DNA from: Allolobophora icterica
Taxonomy: Eukaryota > Annelida > Clitellata > Crassiclitellata > Lumbricidae
Assembly (NCBI GenBank): GCA_963556255.1
Contig: OY744615.1
Span: 12,979,096-13,043,095 of the forward strand
DNA: 64,000 nucleotides
Direction of reading: 5' to 3'
The translations under genes and the position numbers were made by a program. Within the stretch, counting starts at the first letter, position 1, and each line of letters starts with the position of its first letter. The notes under the pieces were generated by a model that was not told the DNA's origin, did no database searches, and worked only from the letters and a program-made list of their open reading frames with translations. Below are positions 11,183-22,559 of the stretch, piece by piece.

Positions 11183-11839
11183 TTACTGCGTGAATCGAGC
11201 AGGTCGACGGATATTCCGTCGCGGACGAACGTTAGCTTCGTTATTGTCCGGAGGCTGTTCGGTCATTTCATCCGTCTCATTTGGCGTCTCCTGACTCCAG
11301 CACGGCTTTAATTTGTCTACGTGAACCACAAACGGTTTGGAATTCGCCGACTTTCGGATTAAGTAGTTCACGATTCCGCGTCGTTCTACAACGGTGAACG
11401 GACCAGTGTACATACGTGACTACTTCGGGCTCCGTCCTTGATAGCGACGCCGACAAAAGTAGTAAACTTTGTCGTTGGTCTTGAACTCAGCAGGCCGAAC
11501 TCGTAGATCATAAGTGCGTCGGCGCCGTTCCGCCGCGACTTTCAAATGCTCACGCGTAAGTCGATACGCGGACTCCATGCGCTCGGCAAGATCTCGAACG
11601 TAGTCCACATAGGTGTCGGTAATACGATCGGCATCCGGAGGTCGACCGTAGACGAGATCGATAGGCGCGCGAATTTCACGACCGAACTGAAGGAAGTTCG
11701 GGCTGAACCCAGTCGTCTCATGCAGCGATACCCGGTAGGCGGCGAGGACATGGGGCAGTACTTCGTTACCAATCCCGTTGATGGCTGCATGTTTTTTCCC
11801 TATCATCTGGTTCATTGTTTTATGAAAGCGCTCTATCAT
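11183..11839 (-). pseudogene. Integrase C-terminal part of gypsy pol
   Basis: Starts with the catalytic-Glu region MIERFHKTMNQMIGKKH and continues AAYRVSLHETTGFSPNFLQFGRE and DKVYYF, typical of Ty3/gypsy integrases. It ends with YTGPFTVVERRG...FVVHVDKLKPCW, the C-terminal DNA-binding region, and an Arg/Pro-rich tail. One in-frame stop lies near 11417 and a frame change at about 11839 joins it to the previous segment. The minus-strand order matches gag and pol to its right. Confidence 0.9.
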
Positions 11840-12093
11840 CGCATTCCCGCTAGGGTGATAACTAGATGTTCGGACCTTATCGATACGAAGTAATCTACAA
11901 AGTTCCCGAACAAATTCCCATCAAAATTGGTCCCCTGGTCGGTTAATATTTGTAACGGGGTCCCGTACCGTACAGTCATGTTTTCAACCAAAGCCCGGGC
12001 CACCGATGTCGCTTTCTTAGTGCTCGACAACTTGCACTCCAGCACCAGTGCCGTTGCGACAATTACCAAAAGGGCTAGGAAAATGTTAGCCAT
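11836..12093 (-). pseudogene. Integrase catalytic core fragment
   Basis: VARALVENMTVRYGTPLQILTDQGTNFDG includes the second catalytic Asp (TDQG) of the DDE triad. The part expected to hold the first Asp is replaced by a hydrophobic sequence (IFLALLVIVATALVL) that does not align, so the core is not functional. It sits next to the deletion junction at about 12100. Confidence 0.88.
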
Positions 12094-12122
12094 TTTAATC
12101 CTGTTCTGTTTCGCTATCCTTC

Positions 12123-12811
12123 TTAACCGTTGCCGTACTGGGCGGCATCTCCGTTGTCAATCCTATGAGTAATAATCGTGGTCCTACCAAGATCCTTATC
12201 GGTTACCGAGAAGATATCCCGATATTCTAACAACAATTCTTCTAGCTGTGCTCGATCTTCCGACTTTACTTCTTCCGGAAGATCTTTCAGTAACGAATCT
12301 ACCGCAAAAGCATTATCGGCCGAGCCCCGTTTCTCCTCACCAGTTCCACTATGCTCAACCTCTACGGGATGCAAACCTCCCAGGACTTGATCTCTTGCTA
12401 ACTTTACTGGGCTCTCGTTCAAATTTACTATTCTCACTTGGACCGTATCTGCACTATCACCAACTACCACTCGGGCCAAATGAACCCCTGGTTGGATCTC
12501 TGCGGCCTCCGTCATCCATGCAGGCGCTTTAGTGGTCAAATCCCCATACTGAGTTTTCACCAGTGCATCACTCTGGCACTTAGAGGACACCACAACCTCC
12601 TCGGCGACGATCACGCGCCGACACTACATAGACTCGTTGCCCCGCACAAGGGAAATACGCCGACGACCGACGAACAAAGCACCGGCACCAAAACCTAACT
12701 GACATCGGTGTTCCCTCAACCAGTCCATGCCTAACAAAGGTTCAGAAATTTGATCAGAGACCAGAAAAGCAGTCAAAATTTCAAATCCCTTTCTAATCTG
12801 AATCGGTAACT
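12123..12811 (-). pseudogene. Protease end and start of gypsy reverse transcriptase
   Basis: The frame includes LLGMDWLREHRC (gypsy protease end) and LLLEYRDIFSVTDKDLGRTTIITHRIDNGDA, the conserved stretch just before the RT palm. The RT motifs, RNase H and the integrase zinc-binding N-terminus that should follow are absent; the sequence jumps to the integrase core. This is the internal deletion that makes the copy non-autonomous. Confidence 0.88.
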
Positions 12812-14055
12812 TTACTTCCCCGAGGACCCGTATACCAGACCCATCAAGAACCGGTTACAGGGACTCAAGTCTAACCCCTCAACAATAGAAGAAGGCACCA
12901 AGCTTACTTCTGATCCAGTGTCGAAAAAGCATGTCTGCGGTCGCCCGTTGATTGTTCCGCGGATGTATATGACACTGGTGCTCGCTCGGTTCGGAAGTCT
13001 CGGGCGAGTCGTGTGATTGGCGACAACCTGTTCCTCTGGCGTAGTCGTCGCTGCTCCGGCCGCCGCAGCTACCGGCGGCCGATTGGAAGCTCGGCGAGGC
13101 CGACGGCAGGTACGGGCAAAGTGACCGGCCTGGCCACAGTTGTAGCAGGTCACCGCCCGACGTGAAGTTCCCTGATCGCTCGCCGATGGGCGATCATCTC
13201 GACCGGCAGTATCGACGGTCACCGCTTGGCTCCGCAGTTGCCGGAACTGTCTGTCGATTCGTTCTTCCATTTCTCTTTGCCATTTCCGTTGTTCCTCGCG
13301 TTGTGATGCGAGAAACCGATCAAGCTGCGACTTGATCTGATCGCCGACATCGGTCTCCTGTGTCCCTCTCACTCGGTTCGGTTGTCTCCTCCGGTCGTCC
13401 GGATCCGATGATTGCTGATAGGCCTCGAGACGAAGCGCCGTCCGATAAGCTTCGTCCAAGGTCTTTGGCTCTCGTTCGCGAACTTTCAGCGAAAGCTCAC
13501 GATCCCGCATAGCTTCCAGGAAGGTGTCTCTGGCGACGATCTGCGTTGTTTCATTGGACGGAACCGGATACGCGAGGACCACAAGTCGGCGAATGTCGTG
13601 GAGTAAGTCGCTCAGGCTCTCACTAGGACGCTGTCGGCGGTAGTATAGCTGAGCACGGAAGGTTTCGGCCTGACCCCTCCGTCCCGTATCTTTGCGCAGT
13701 CGATCGACTAACTCTTCATAAGTCACTCTTGGCGCGCACCGAACTCCCAAAGTAACTGAGTGGCGGCTTTCTCCAGAGCACATCGTAGAAAGTCGGTCTT
13801 GTCCGAGGCCGTCCATTGGTTACGCCTCGCACATACCTCAAACTGCGCCAAGAATGACTCAAGGGACCCGGTCCCGTCAAACTTTCCAGGCTTCATCTGC
13901 ATCGGTTTGGACTTCAGCAGGCCTCCGGCACTTTCCAGCAACTTCGACATCGCCAACGATTCGTCCGGTTTTCCTGGGTCGCTCGATCTCACCGGCTGTG
14001 GGTCGTCGAAGCCAATACTTTCAAGGAAGCGGCTCCGGTCTGGCGGCTCCTCCAT
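12812..14055 (-). pseudogene. gag and protease of the gypsy element
   Basis: The first ATG is at 14055; gag includes MKPGKFDGTGSLESFLAQFE (capsid-like) and ALRLEAYQQ. A one-frame shift at about 13735 interrupts it inside WEFGAR. Further on are a zinc knuckle CYNCGQAGHFARTC and the protease FFDTGSEVSLVP with its DTG active site. A second frame change near 12840 leads into the pol frame. These breaks mean the copy cannot make a normal Gag-Pol. Confidence 0.92.
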
Positions 14056-14208
14056 CGATCGCTTCTTAACCGCAGGCGTCGATGCGCTCCTCGGCTGACT
14101 GGCGAAGTCCAACAGTGTGAATTGCACGGTTTCTCCTTATTCTTCCATCGGACAAGAAATTCACAATTTCTTCACAGTCGATTCGGACAAAACTTCAAAA
14201 CTTCAAAA

Positions 14209-14226
14209 CTCCGACTTCTGGGGCCA
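14209..14226 (-). other. Primer-binding site of the gypsy element
   Basis: Three bases after the LTR end, the minus strand reads TGGCCCCAGAAGTCGGAG. It starts TGG, as needed to pair with a tRNA 3' CCA, and resembles the tRNA-Leu-type binding site used by several LTR elements. Primer identity is inferred. Confidence 0.75.
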
Positions 14227-14229
14227 AAT

Positions 14230-15340
<1,111 letters not shown>

Positions 15341-15643
15341 TGGTAGTAACTTCTATGGCATCCATTTCTAATGCTCAAGACAACAGCTGATGGCGCACGT
15401 AAACCGTGCTATAGTCAGATCTACATCCAGAATACCAGTTCACGAAAACAGAATACTTCGTTATCTTGGCATTTTCATGAACATTGTGGAAGAAATTTAA
15501 TTTTTCAATTACTTTAAATAATCTTCATTCACTTTCATCGACTTAAGAACTATTGCATGTAAATAAAGGTTACCAGAGATTTTATTGAGTGTCGTGTGTT
15601 GATTTTTCAACACGACATATGTCTATTGTTTGGTATCCAAAAG
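15341..15643 (+). other. Intron sequence before gene 1 exon, homologous to 49114-49389
   Basis: No gene. It aligns with the same intron of gene 2 (shared TAACTTCT, AATGCT, GATGGCGCAC blocks). Confidence 0.8.
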
Positions 15644-15805
15644 AGTTTCCTAAAGCGATGCTCCGATTGATAACGAATCCGGTCTACGTTCTCACGGTTA
15701 TCTCAACTTCCTGCAGTTGGGCCGCCTCGAGTAGCTCGTCGTTCATGCCGAAATACTTCGAGGTCCACTTCCAGCACACGGCTTCAGTTGCAAGTCTCTT
15801 GGGAG
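15644..15805 (+). CDS. OATP gene 1 exon (TM7 region)
   Basis: Begins after AAAAG and ends at GGGAG|GTAGG. Encodes FPKAMLRLITNPVYVLTV...FMPKYFEVHFQ, phase 1 to 1. Confidence 0.9.
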
Positions 15806-18800
15806 GTAGGACCTTCCTGAAAATCTATAACGGTTCCTACATAGTATTCATACGTGTCACGCAATTGAAATGTATAAGGCACTAGTTACCGTAACAAAGG
15901 AGTGCAGTATATTGCATTAGACAAGACGATAAGCCGCATTAGAAGTTACTGGAGATTAGACAGGAAGAGGACATGAGCGCGCGTGTCTGAAAAGGCATAT
16001 GATTTATTGGCAACATCGGCTCGGTTTGCTAGAAAAGATGCTTTAAACTTTCAACGTCACTCGCCTCTCTTGTGGCCTTTGGTTTGCGCTTGTACGCTCT
16101 GCGTCTTTCCTAGGAATGATTCCAGCGACTTCTGCCGCCTGTGCGACATTTGTGGGTGGGGTATTGGCTGGAAAGATGAAGGGAATCGATGGAGGAGTGG
16201 CAGGACTGAGTCGCATGAATGTCGCTGTGTCAGTGAGCGGTCTTCTGCTCATCGTACCTGCGATGTTCCTCTCCTGCCCTAATATCCCCTACGCCGGACA
16301 ACTAGTCAACGGCAGGTATGTATAAGTTTATATTTAAAGGCCTACATTTCTAGATAACCCGTAACTGACAACCAGAATCGGCTGACCGTAGACCTACATT
16401 CGTTTGCTATAACAGCACATTACATAGGTGAAGTCTTGTAAAGGTGTGTTGGTTTGTGTCGGTTCTGTGTAGGTGTACGTGGAGGTGTATGTGTAGGTCT
16501 ATGTGTAAAATTTAAATTACGGATGGAGGGTTGTTTAGGCTGAACGTGACGATGGACTGCAACGGGAACTGTAGCTGTTCATCGGATGTGTTTGATCCAG
16601 TCTGTGGTAGCGACGGGTTCTTGTACTTTTCCCCTTGCCACGCCGGATGCACACAGCTGGTCAACTCAACTGCTCATCCAAACGCTCTCCCAGATAGACG
16701 GGTAAGTCCTATATGGTCCACCACCTCATTAGCCTCATTCTCGAATAGTTTGCCTCACAACTGCCTGAAGCAAGAAGCAAGCAAACAAACGATGTTGCAG
16801 AAGTTCGACTTGGAGTTTCTTCTCACGACTTCTGCGTCGCACTTTTCGACACTCTTTCAGGTTCCGAATGTGTTTTTGTTTTTGACGAATTTTGCTACTG
16901 TTTGCGACGAGTTTGGTTCCAATAATAATAATAACAATCTTCTTTATTAATTCAAACTGACAAGAACGCAGTAAGATTACATTGAAACATGACAGTACAA
17001 TTATCAAGATCTTAATTAAACACACGTTTTGGCTAACTTGATAACTTGCCATATCCGATAATTTGGATTCTGTTTCGACAAATTTGTTTTGTTGTTTTCA
17101 AAGAAGTAATTTGTTTTTGCTTCCGGGGTACTGTTTCTCTTTCTGGCAAATTTGTGTTTCTGCTTCTGACTAATTTTTAAGTTCAAACGAATATGGATCC
17201 CTCGCTTAGATGACTTTGTTCCTATTTCTTACTTTTGACGAGTGTGTTTCTATTTCTACATTACGCGAATAAGTTTCTTTTTTCGACGAATGTGTTTCTG
17301 TCTGGAAGAACCCATTTAGTCTTGCGAAAAAGTATGAAGTTTCTTACGAATCTTATCCTGGTTTGGCAGGTACGCTCGAGTGAATGTCATTGCATTGCTG
17401 AGACTGAGAAAAAAGATGAAGGTGAAAGAGGGAGCGTTGTCTTCGCCGGATTTTGCGAAGCTGCCTGTGCATCGTTGATTCCCTTTGTGTTTATTTCGAT
17501 CGCCCTGGCAGTCTCGCGCAGCCTGGACTACACATCATGCTTTACTGTAATCTTCAGGTAAACTCTCAGGTTATTTAACTTGATCCCTCGGGCAACTACA
17601 GAAAACTTCAGGTGATTTTATTCATCGTTAGTTAACTACGCTCATCCTTAGGTAGCACATACCTGTCCTGGTGATGTCATCGTTCGGTCGTTCCTGTTTT
17701 AGGTAATTGAAGTTTTCTTATAAATGAACTCGACAAATTATCCGTCTGCACTAAAAGTACATTAAAACCGTTGAATTTCTCTAAATAAGAGAACGAAAAC
17801 ACCCGGCTTCACGCGGCGTACACGCTCCGTATATTGCAGCCTCGACCGCATATCAGAATCGTAATCTCCAAACTTCTAAAGCGCCACTCGAAGGCCAAGC
17901 GCAGGACGCCAGCCTATTCACGACATCAGAAGGGATACAGTCACGAAAGCCAAGGCGACTTCCAAAAAAATACTTCTAAACGTACCAAATCCTCAGCAGA
18001 AACAAGGAATAGGCCTAGCAGACAAACTTCGCGCAAGTAAACTCCAACATGTTGGAAATTACAGGTCACATTCTGCATTCGGACAAACTAATTAGTTTAA
18101 CGACGCAGCTGTCGATTAGCGACCTACCTGGACGGTGATATGTTCAGAACTCAGTATATAAGGAGAATGATCGTACGTTGACTGTTGATTACAAACTGAC
18201 TGATTGTCCTTTAGGTGCATCAGAAAAGAAGACAAATTGTACGGTCTTGGAGTTTTTTGCTTGTGTCTCGTTTTCGGTCGTAAGTATCGAGAATTTCGTT
18301 AATTTCTGTTATGATCTATTCTATTCTGTTTGTGTCCAAAATGTATATTCCTGTATAGATGGGTGTTTCTTTACAGGCCCTATAGACATAGCAATTACAA
18401 AGCTTATCAAATAACTTGTCTAATATGTTTGTTTTCTTACGAATTAATCTTAGCCAGAGCCTCATAGGTAGCTAGATCTATTGTGACACTAATTTGAATG
18501 CATAATGTAATTAGGCCTATTATGTCTACCTTACGAGTGGTGTTCATGTTCGTGTCTGTTCTCAGTGTAATATTATATATTCCTATCAGCCGCGTACGAC
18601 GGGTATAAAACGTCAAAATATAGCAGCTATCCCAATATTATTCAGAATGTTGGGGCGGGTCATTCATTCATTCAGTCATTCATAGATTTATATAGCGCCT
18701 CTTCAATAGAACTACTCAGAGGCGCTCCAGACTCCAACACGGCCAAAAAGTAGAGTTTTCACGCGGTCATAGTAAATGTCAGAGTAAGAGCTAGGAAGTA

Positions 18801-19504
18801 GGCCCTAAGCGTAACTCTGGAGGGAGGCAATTCCATATGGTCGGGCCAACCACCGAGAAGGCGCGGGTTTTCATAATTGCAGTACGGGCAAACGGGACTG
18901 AGAGCACCCTGCCCCGCCGAGAGGAGGACGCGAGCAGCCCATAGGACGAGACAGGCCGGAAGAAGTCAAGTAAGGTCTTTCCTCTATCATGCCTTCAACG
19001 ACGACACAGTTACACTGCACATCGGAGATCATTATAGTTATAGAGGTCCTTCCTCTATCATGCCTTCAACGACGACACAGTTACACTAAACATCAGTAAC
19101 GCTACTGCACGAATAGATCAAACAGGAAAATGCATAAGAAATATTTAAAAATGTTATTTCTTTCCCGTTTAAAACAATGAATGTGTTCTGTTCTCCCATC
19201 TCTTGCAGTTCTTCCAGGTCCGTTGCTATACGGAAAGGTCTTCGATTCGTCGTGCATTCTGAAGCGGACGACATCTTGCACAGACAGCAAGGGAGCTTGC
19301 CTGCTCTATGACCGCCGTTCGTTGCGGCTGAACATGCACGGACTAGCGATAGCACTGAGATCCATCTCAACAATCTTCTATTTCGTAACGTACTTCATAG
19401 CCAGACGTAAACTGTCTCTACTCAAGGCTCAACAAAAGATGCGCCAAACTGAACGGGAGACAAATGGGGAAAAGCCGACGGAAACAGAAACGTTAATGCT
19501 GTGA
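15644..19504 (+). CDS. OATP/SLCO-family transporter, gene 1, 3' half (six exons)
   Basis: Joined exons 15644-15805, 16114-16315, 16539-16701, 17370-17557, 18215-18279 and 19209-19504 keep one open frame with GT...AG introns and the same phases as gene 2. They encode the OATP region from transmembrane segment 7 on (FPKAMLRLITNPVYVLTV), the FMPKYFEVHF block, the Kazal-type cysteine loop (FDPVCGSDG..YFSPCHAGC), the cysteine-rich CEAAC segment, and the last helices ending FVTYFIARRKLSLL. OATPs are 12-helix plasma-membrane carriers for organic anions. The first three exons are not in the window before 15644; they presumably lie upstream of the gypsy element. The C-terminal tail (TERETNGEKPTETETLML) differs from gene 2. 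No internal stop was seen in the six exons. Confidence 0.93.
16114..16315 (+). CDS. OATP gene 1 exon (TM8-9)
   Basis: Acceptor CTTTCCTAG, donor GCAG|GTATG. Encodes GMIPATSAACATFVGG...LLIVPAMFLSCPNIPYAG. Confidence 0.92.
16539..16701 (+). CDS. OATP gene 1 exon (Kazal-like loop)
   Basis: Acceptor TTGTTTAG, donor ACGG|GTAAG. Encodes DCNGNCSCSSDVFDPVCG and YFSPCHAGCTQL, the OATP extracellular cysteine loop. Confidence 0.93.
17370..17557 (+). CDS. OATP gene 1 exon (TM10-11)
   Basis: Acceptor TTTGGCAG, donor TTCAG|GTAAA. Encodes SSECHCIAET, then FAGFCEAACASLIPFVF, ending VIFR. Confidence 0.92.
18215..18279 (+). CDS. OATP gene 1 exon (65 bp, TM11)
   Basis: Acceptor CCTTTAG, donor GTC|GTAAG. Encodes CIRKEDKLYGLGVFCLCLVFG, matching the conserved LG.Q-type helix of OATPs. 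Confidence 0.85.
18640..18980 (-). mobile_element. L2/CR1-like 3' end fragment in the last intron of gene 1
   Basis: The minus strand encodes the end of an L2-like ORF2 (SVPFARTAIMKTRAFSVVGP), and the 3' UTR has the paired motif TAGCGCCTCTTCA...AGAGGCGCT. The same insertion sits in gene 2 at 53400-53700, so it was present before the gene duplication. Confidence 0.82.
19209..19504 (+). CDS. OATP gene 1 last exon (TM12 and C-terminus)
   Basis: Acceptor CTCTTGCAG; encodes LLPGPLLYGKVFDSSCILKR and ACLLYDRRSLRLN, the final helix, and a stop at 19504. Confidence 0.93.
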
Positions 19505-19511
19505 TTTATAA

Positions 19512-19796
19512 TATAATTGAGCTCAACTGTCCGATTTGATTTTGATTGTTATTACTTCATATTCAAAGGCACTCCCTTTTGAGTGTTGCATTGTAGGCAG
19601 TTTACTCCTGGGCCTGTCAGATTTGATGCGAACTTTGGACTTCTGTGTACGTTGACCCAGGTATTGCATTCTGCATTTGTTTAAATTCACACATCTCTGT
19701 TTCTCTAGCAATCTGGGAACTGTTACCCAGTTCAATCTGTTATAAATTATGTACTTTTAAGTTGGTTCAATAAATATTATGTTATGTTATGTTATA
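19512..19796 (+). mobile_element. Short retroelement insertion in the 3' UTR of gene 1
   Basis: Gene 2 lacks this block. The insertion is flanked by TTATAATA on both sides and ends with AATAAA (19769-19774) followed by (TTATG)n. It could supply the gene's polyadenylation signal. Family not recognised; SINE or LINE 3' end. Confidence 0.65.
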
Positions 19797-21340
19797 ATAG
19801 CGAGAGTTAAGATGATTACGACAGCTTGCCACAAATCGTAATCTTCTCTAATCGCCCAAGCGGACGACAATAGTTCACTAGATGCTATACAACGCCAAAC
19901 TATTCGTCGTAAGCCTGATGTTAATCGGCAGGCCTTAGAGAGGCTGCTAGAGCTACGACTAACGTTTTCTGTCTACCTCCTAGGTCTATTTACAATGATT
20001 ATTAATTTAGTTGTTCCTCTTGCCTTGGGATGCGTTTTGGATTTCACTTAGTTCAGCTACTGTAACATTGAACCGTTATCCTATTTTATATAATTTCCCT
20101 GTGTGTCCATCGTAAAATTAACGCTAATGGAATGTTAGGGCGAGCACCATGCATGTGCACGGGCTGTTATCTGGCGAGCCTGATGCAGAGACATGGACTG
20201 GGCTGTGGAATGTAACTAAAGCTGTCTAAGTCCTGCATCGGGCATATATTATGGTGCCTCCTAACCCACATAGCCAGCTTTACGTTGCTTTTTCGCATTC
20301 ACGAGTCATATGTGACGGGCAAATATTCTAATAAGCTAAATTAAAGCGACGACTACTAGAAACCTGAGGCGCTTATATCTGCGTGGCGTCGGACTTTCCC
20401 ATCGGAGCTGTTGGCAACATGGCTGACTGCGATCACTCTTGTTAGCGAAGCGATTCTCCAACCTTGTCTGCCCTACCTTTCTTAACTTCTAGTGTGGCTC
20501 TTCAATGGAATACAATGCACGTGCTTAACTGTGCTCTTGCTTGTTTGATTACATACTTCAACAGCATGACAGTACTACGTTGGCAACAACACAACATTGA
20601 CAACAACGTAGGGCCTAACATTGGTAACAATTCAGTGTTGACAAGAATACAACTTTGGTAACAATGCAGCATGCCGACGCATAGATGAGAGAATGAAATA
20701 TGTTGCGAAATGTCATTCAATAGTGTACTCTTGTACACTATTGATTCTATAGTCAGCTCTTAGTTTGTTCTATTGATCGATAATTATTACACTTTTTGGT
20801 CTTTTGCGTGCCAACCTTCAAATCGCCGCTGACGAGTATCACTGAGGCGCTTCATTATTTTCGATTACATTGTCTTATTTGTTCAGTAATTATCTTCATT
20901 CGTTGATTTGGTTATTCCTTCCACCATTCATTCTTTCGTTACTTCGTTTTTCGTTATTATTATTCCAAAAACCGCCTCCCCTTCTCTCATCTCAATTTTT
21001 TAAATGAAATTGCATCCAGGAATTGAAATAGTGTCGGCCGTTGCTTCAGTAAGCCAGGTTTCTATCACGACAAGTACCTTTACTGGTAGCTGGTGCAAGA
21101 GAAGTTGGATCTCATTAGTCTTGGAGCTGATGCTCCTATAATTTAAGTGCATTATGGAGAAAGAATGGGTACCTACACGAAATTTATTAATTAATTGGGA
21201 TGGGCCATGGTATTCTTTTGTTACGGCTTTTATTTTCTATTTCTTAGTTAATTCAAATTTGTTCAGATTTCTATTCATTTGTTCAGATTTATGTTCATGA
21301 TTCGACCTTAGCTGAGTAACTAGGTACAAGTGTGCTGTTT
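19797..21340 (+). other. Downstream flank of gene 1, paralogous to 58880-59850
   Basis: No gene found. Blocks such as ACCTGAGGCGCTTATATCTG and TTGGCAACATGGC recur near 59280-59340 downstream of gene 2. Similarity fades at about 21000. Confidence 0.75.
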
Positions 21341-21589
21341 AGGCTACTAGATCCAGATTTTGAATGCGGATGTTGATGCGATTGGGCTCGAGCGATCTGA
21401 TGGGTGGTGCTCCCGATCTGTTTTATTTTTTCTTCTCTTCTTTCTTTTTAGGAAAATTTGCATCTGCTAATCCTCTCGCTGAACTTTACATGACTTACTT
21501 CCTTACTTTGCCAACTATCTATTCTTCAGTTATGGGAGTGGCTGCGCGCCTCTAGGGGCTGAATTAGTCATTCACTCAATCCTACATGG

Positions 21590-21840
21590 CCCACGATGCG
21601 GCGTGTGCTCCAAGACCGCGGTTACAACCGTTCAACAATTCATGTGTTCTGTCTGTAATGAGGTGTTCCATCTACACTGTAACCCAAATTTGAAACTATC
21701 GTTAACGGAAAGAGTATCATGGGTCTGTCCCAATTGTGCTACTAACTCTACCTCCGAGTCGGATGAAGAGTGGGAGGGAGTCAGTCAGGAGGGTATCACA
21801 GTCCCTGTGGGTGATGTAGTACGAGGAATTTGCAATGCAC
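21590..21840 (+). pseudogene. PHD-finger ORF of the non-LTR element
   Basis: CGVC, FMCSVC, HLHC and WVCPNC give the C4HC3 pattern of a PHD finger, followed by an acidic Ser/Glu stretch (SESDEEWEG). PHD fingers occur in some CR1/L2-type elements. The ORF is cut by the L2-like insertion. Confidence 0.8.
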
Positions 21841-21861
21841 CAGAGCTAGAGGTTTTCACGG

Positions 21862-22442
21862 AAGTATTGTATTGTATTGTATTTAAACATTTATAAAGCG
21901 CCTCTAGTAGGGTGAACCGTTCAGAGGCGCTCCCAGTGCGCAAGGCCAAGAGAAAAGAAATAAGTCTTGAGGAAAGCAAAAGAAGATGAGGGGTTACTTA
22001 TTAAAATTTGAGAGCGAGTAGAAGGAGACAGTGTATTCCAGAGAGAGGGACCAATTGAGGCAAAAGATCGGGACTGAGCCATAGCTGTTCTAGTATGAGG
22101 AACTGAGAGATCAAATCTGTTTGAGGAGCGAAGTGGACGATGCGAAGAGACAGAAAGAGGCCGGTGAATTATATCAATTAAATATTTGGGGGCGAGACCC
22201 CGCTGTGTCTTTGACACCAGAATAAGGATTTTGAACTTAATACGTGCAGAGAGAGGAAGCCAGTGCAGTTTCTCAAACATGAAGGATGAAATGCGTGAGT
22301 AGCGTGGCAGACGGGCAATTAATCTCGCAGCTGCATTTAGGACTGACTGCAGAGGCATGAGACGGACCTTAGGAAGACCGATTAGAAGCGAATTGCAGTA
22401 GTCAATTCTGGAGCAAATGGAAGTGTCCGAATCTAACTTCAT
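21862..22442 (-). mobile_element. L2/CR1-like element, 5'-truncated, inserted in the PHD element
   Basis: The minus strand encodes the ORF2 C-terminus: SRIDYCNSLLIGLP, LQSVLNAAARLI, LHWLPLSARIKFK and SFASIGPSLWN. The 3' UTR has GCGCCTCT...AGAGGCGCT and ends in (ATACA)n. Confidence 0.88.
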
Positions 22443-22559
22443 TTTGGATAATTAAAATGCTGACCCGGACGAAAATTATTTCAAAAACCCCACGTGGTCA
22501 AGTAGTTATGTTGACCCTGCGTCTCTGGCTGAGAAATTAAATTCTGGAGGACTTCTTAG

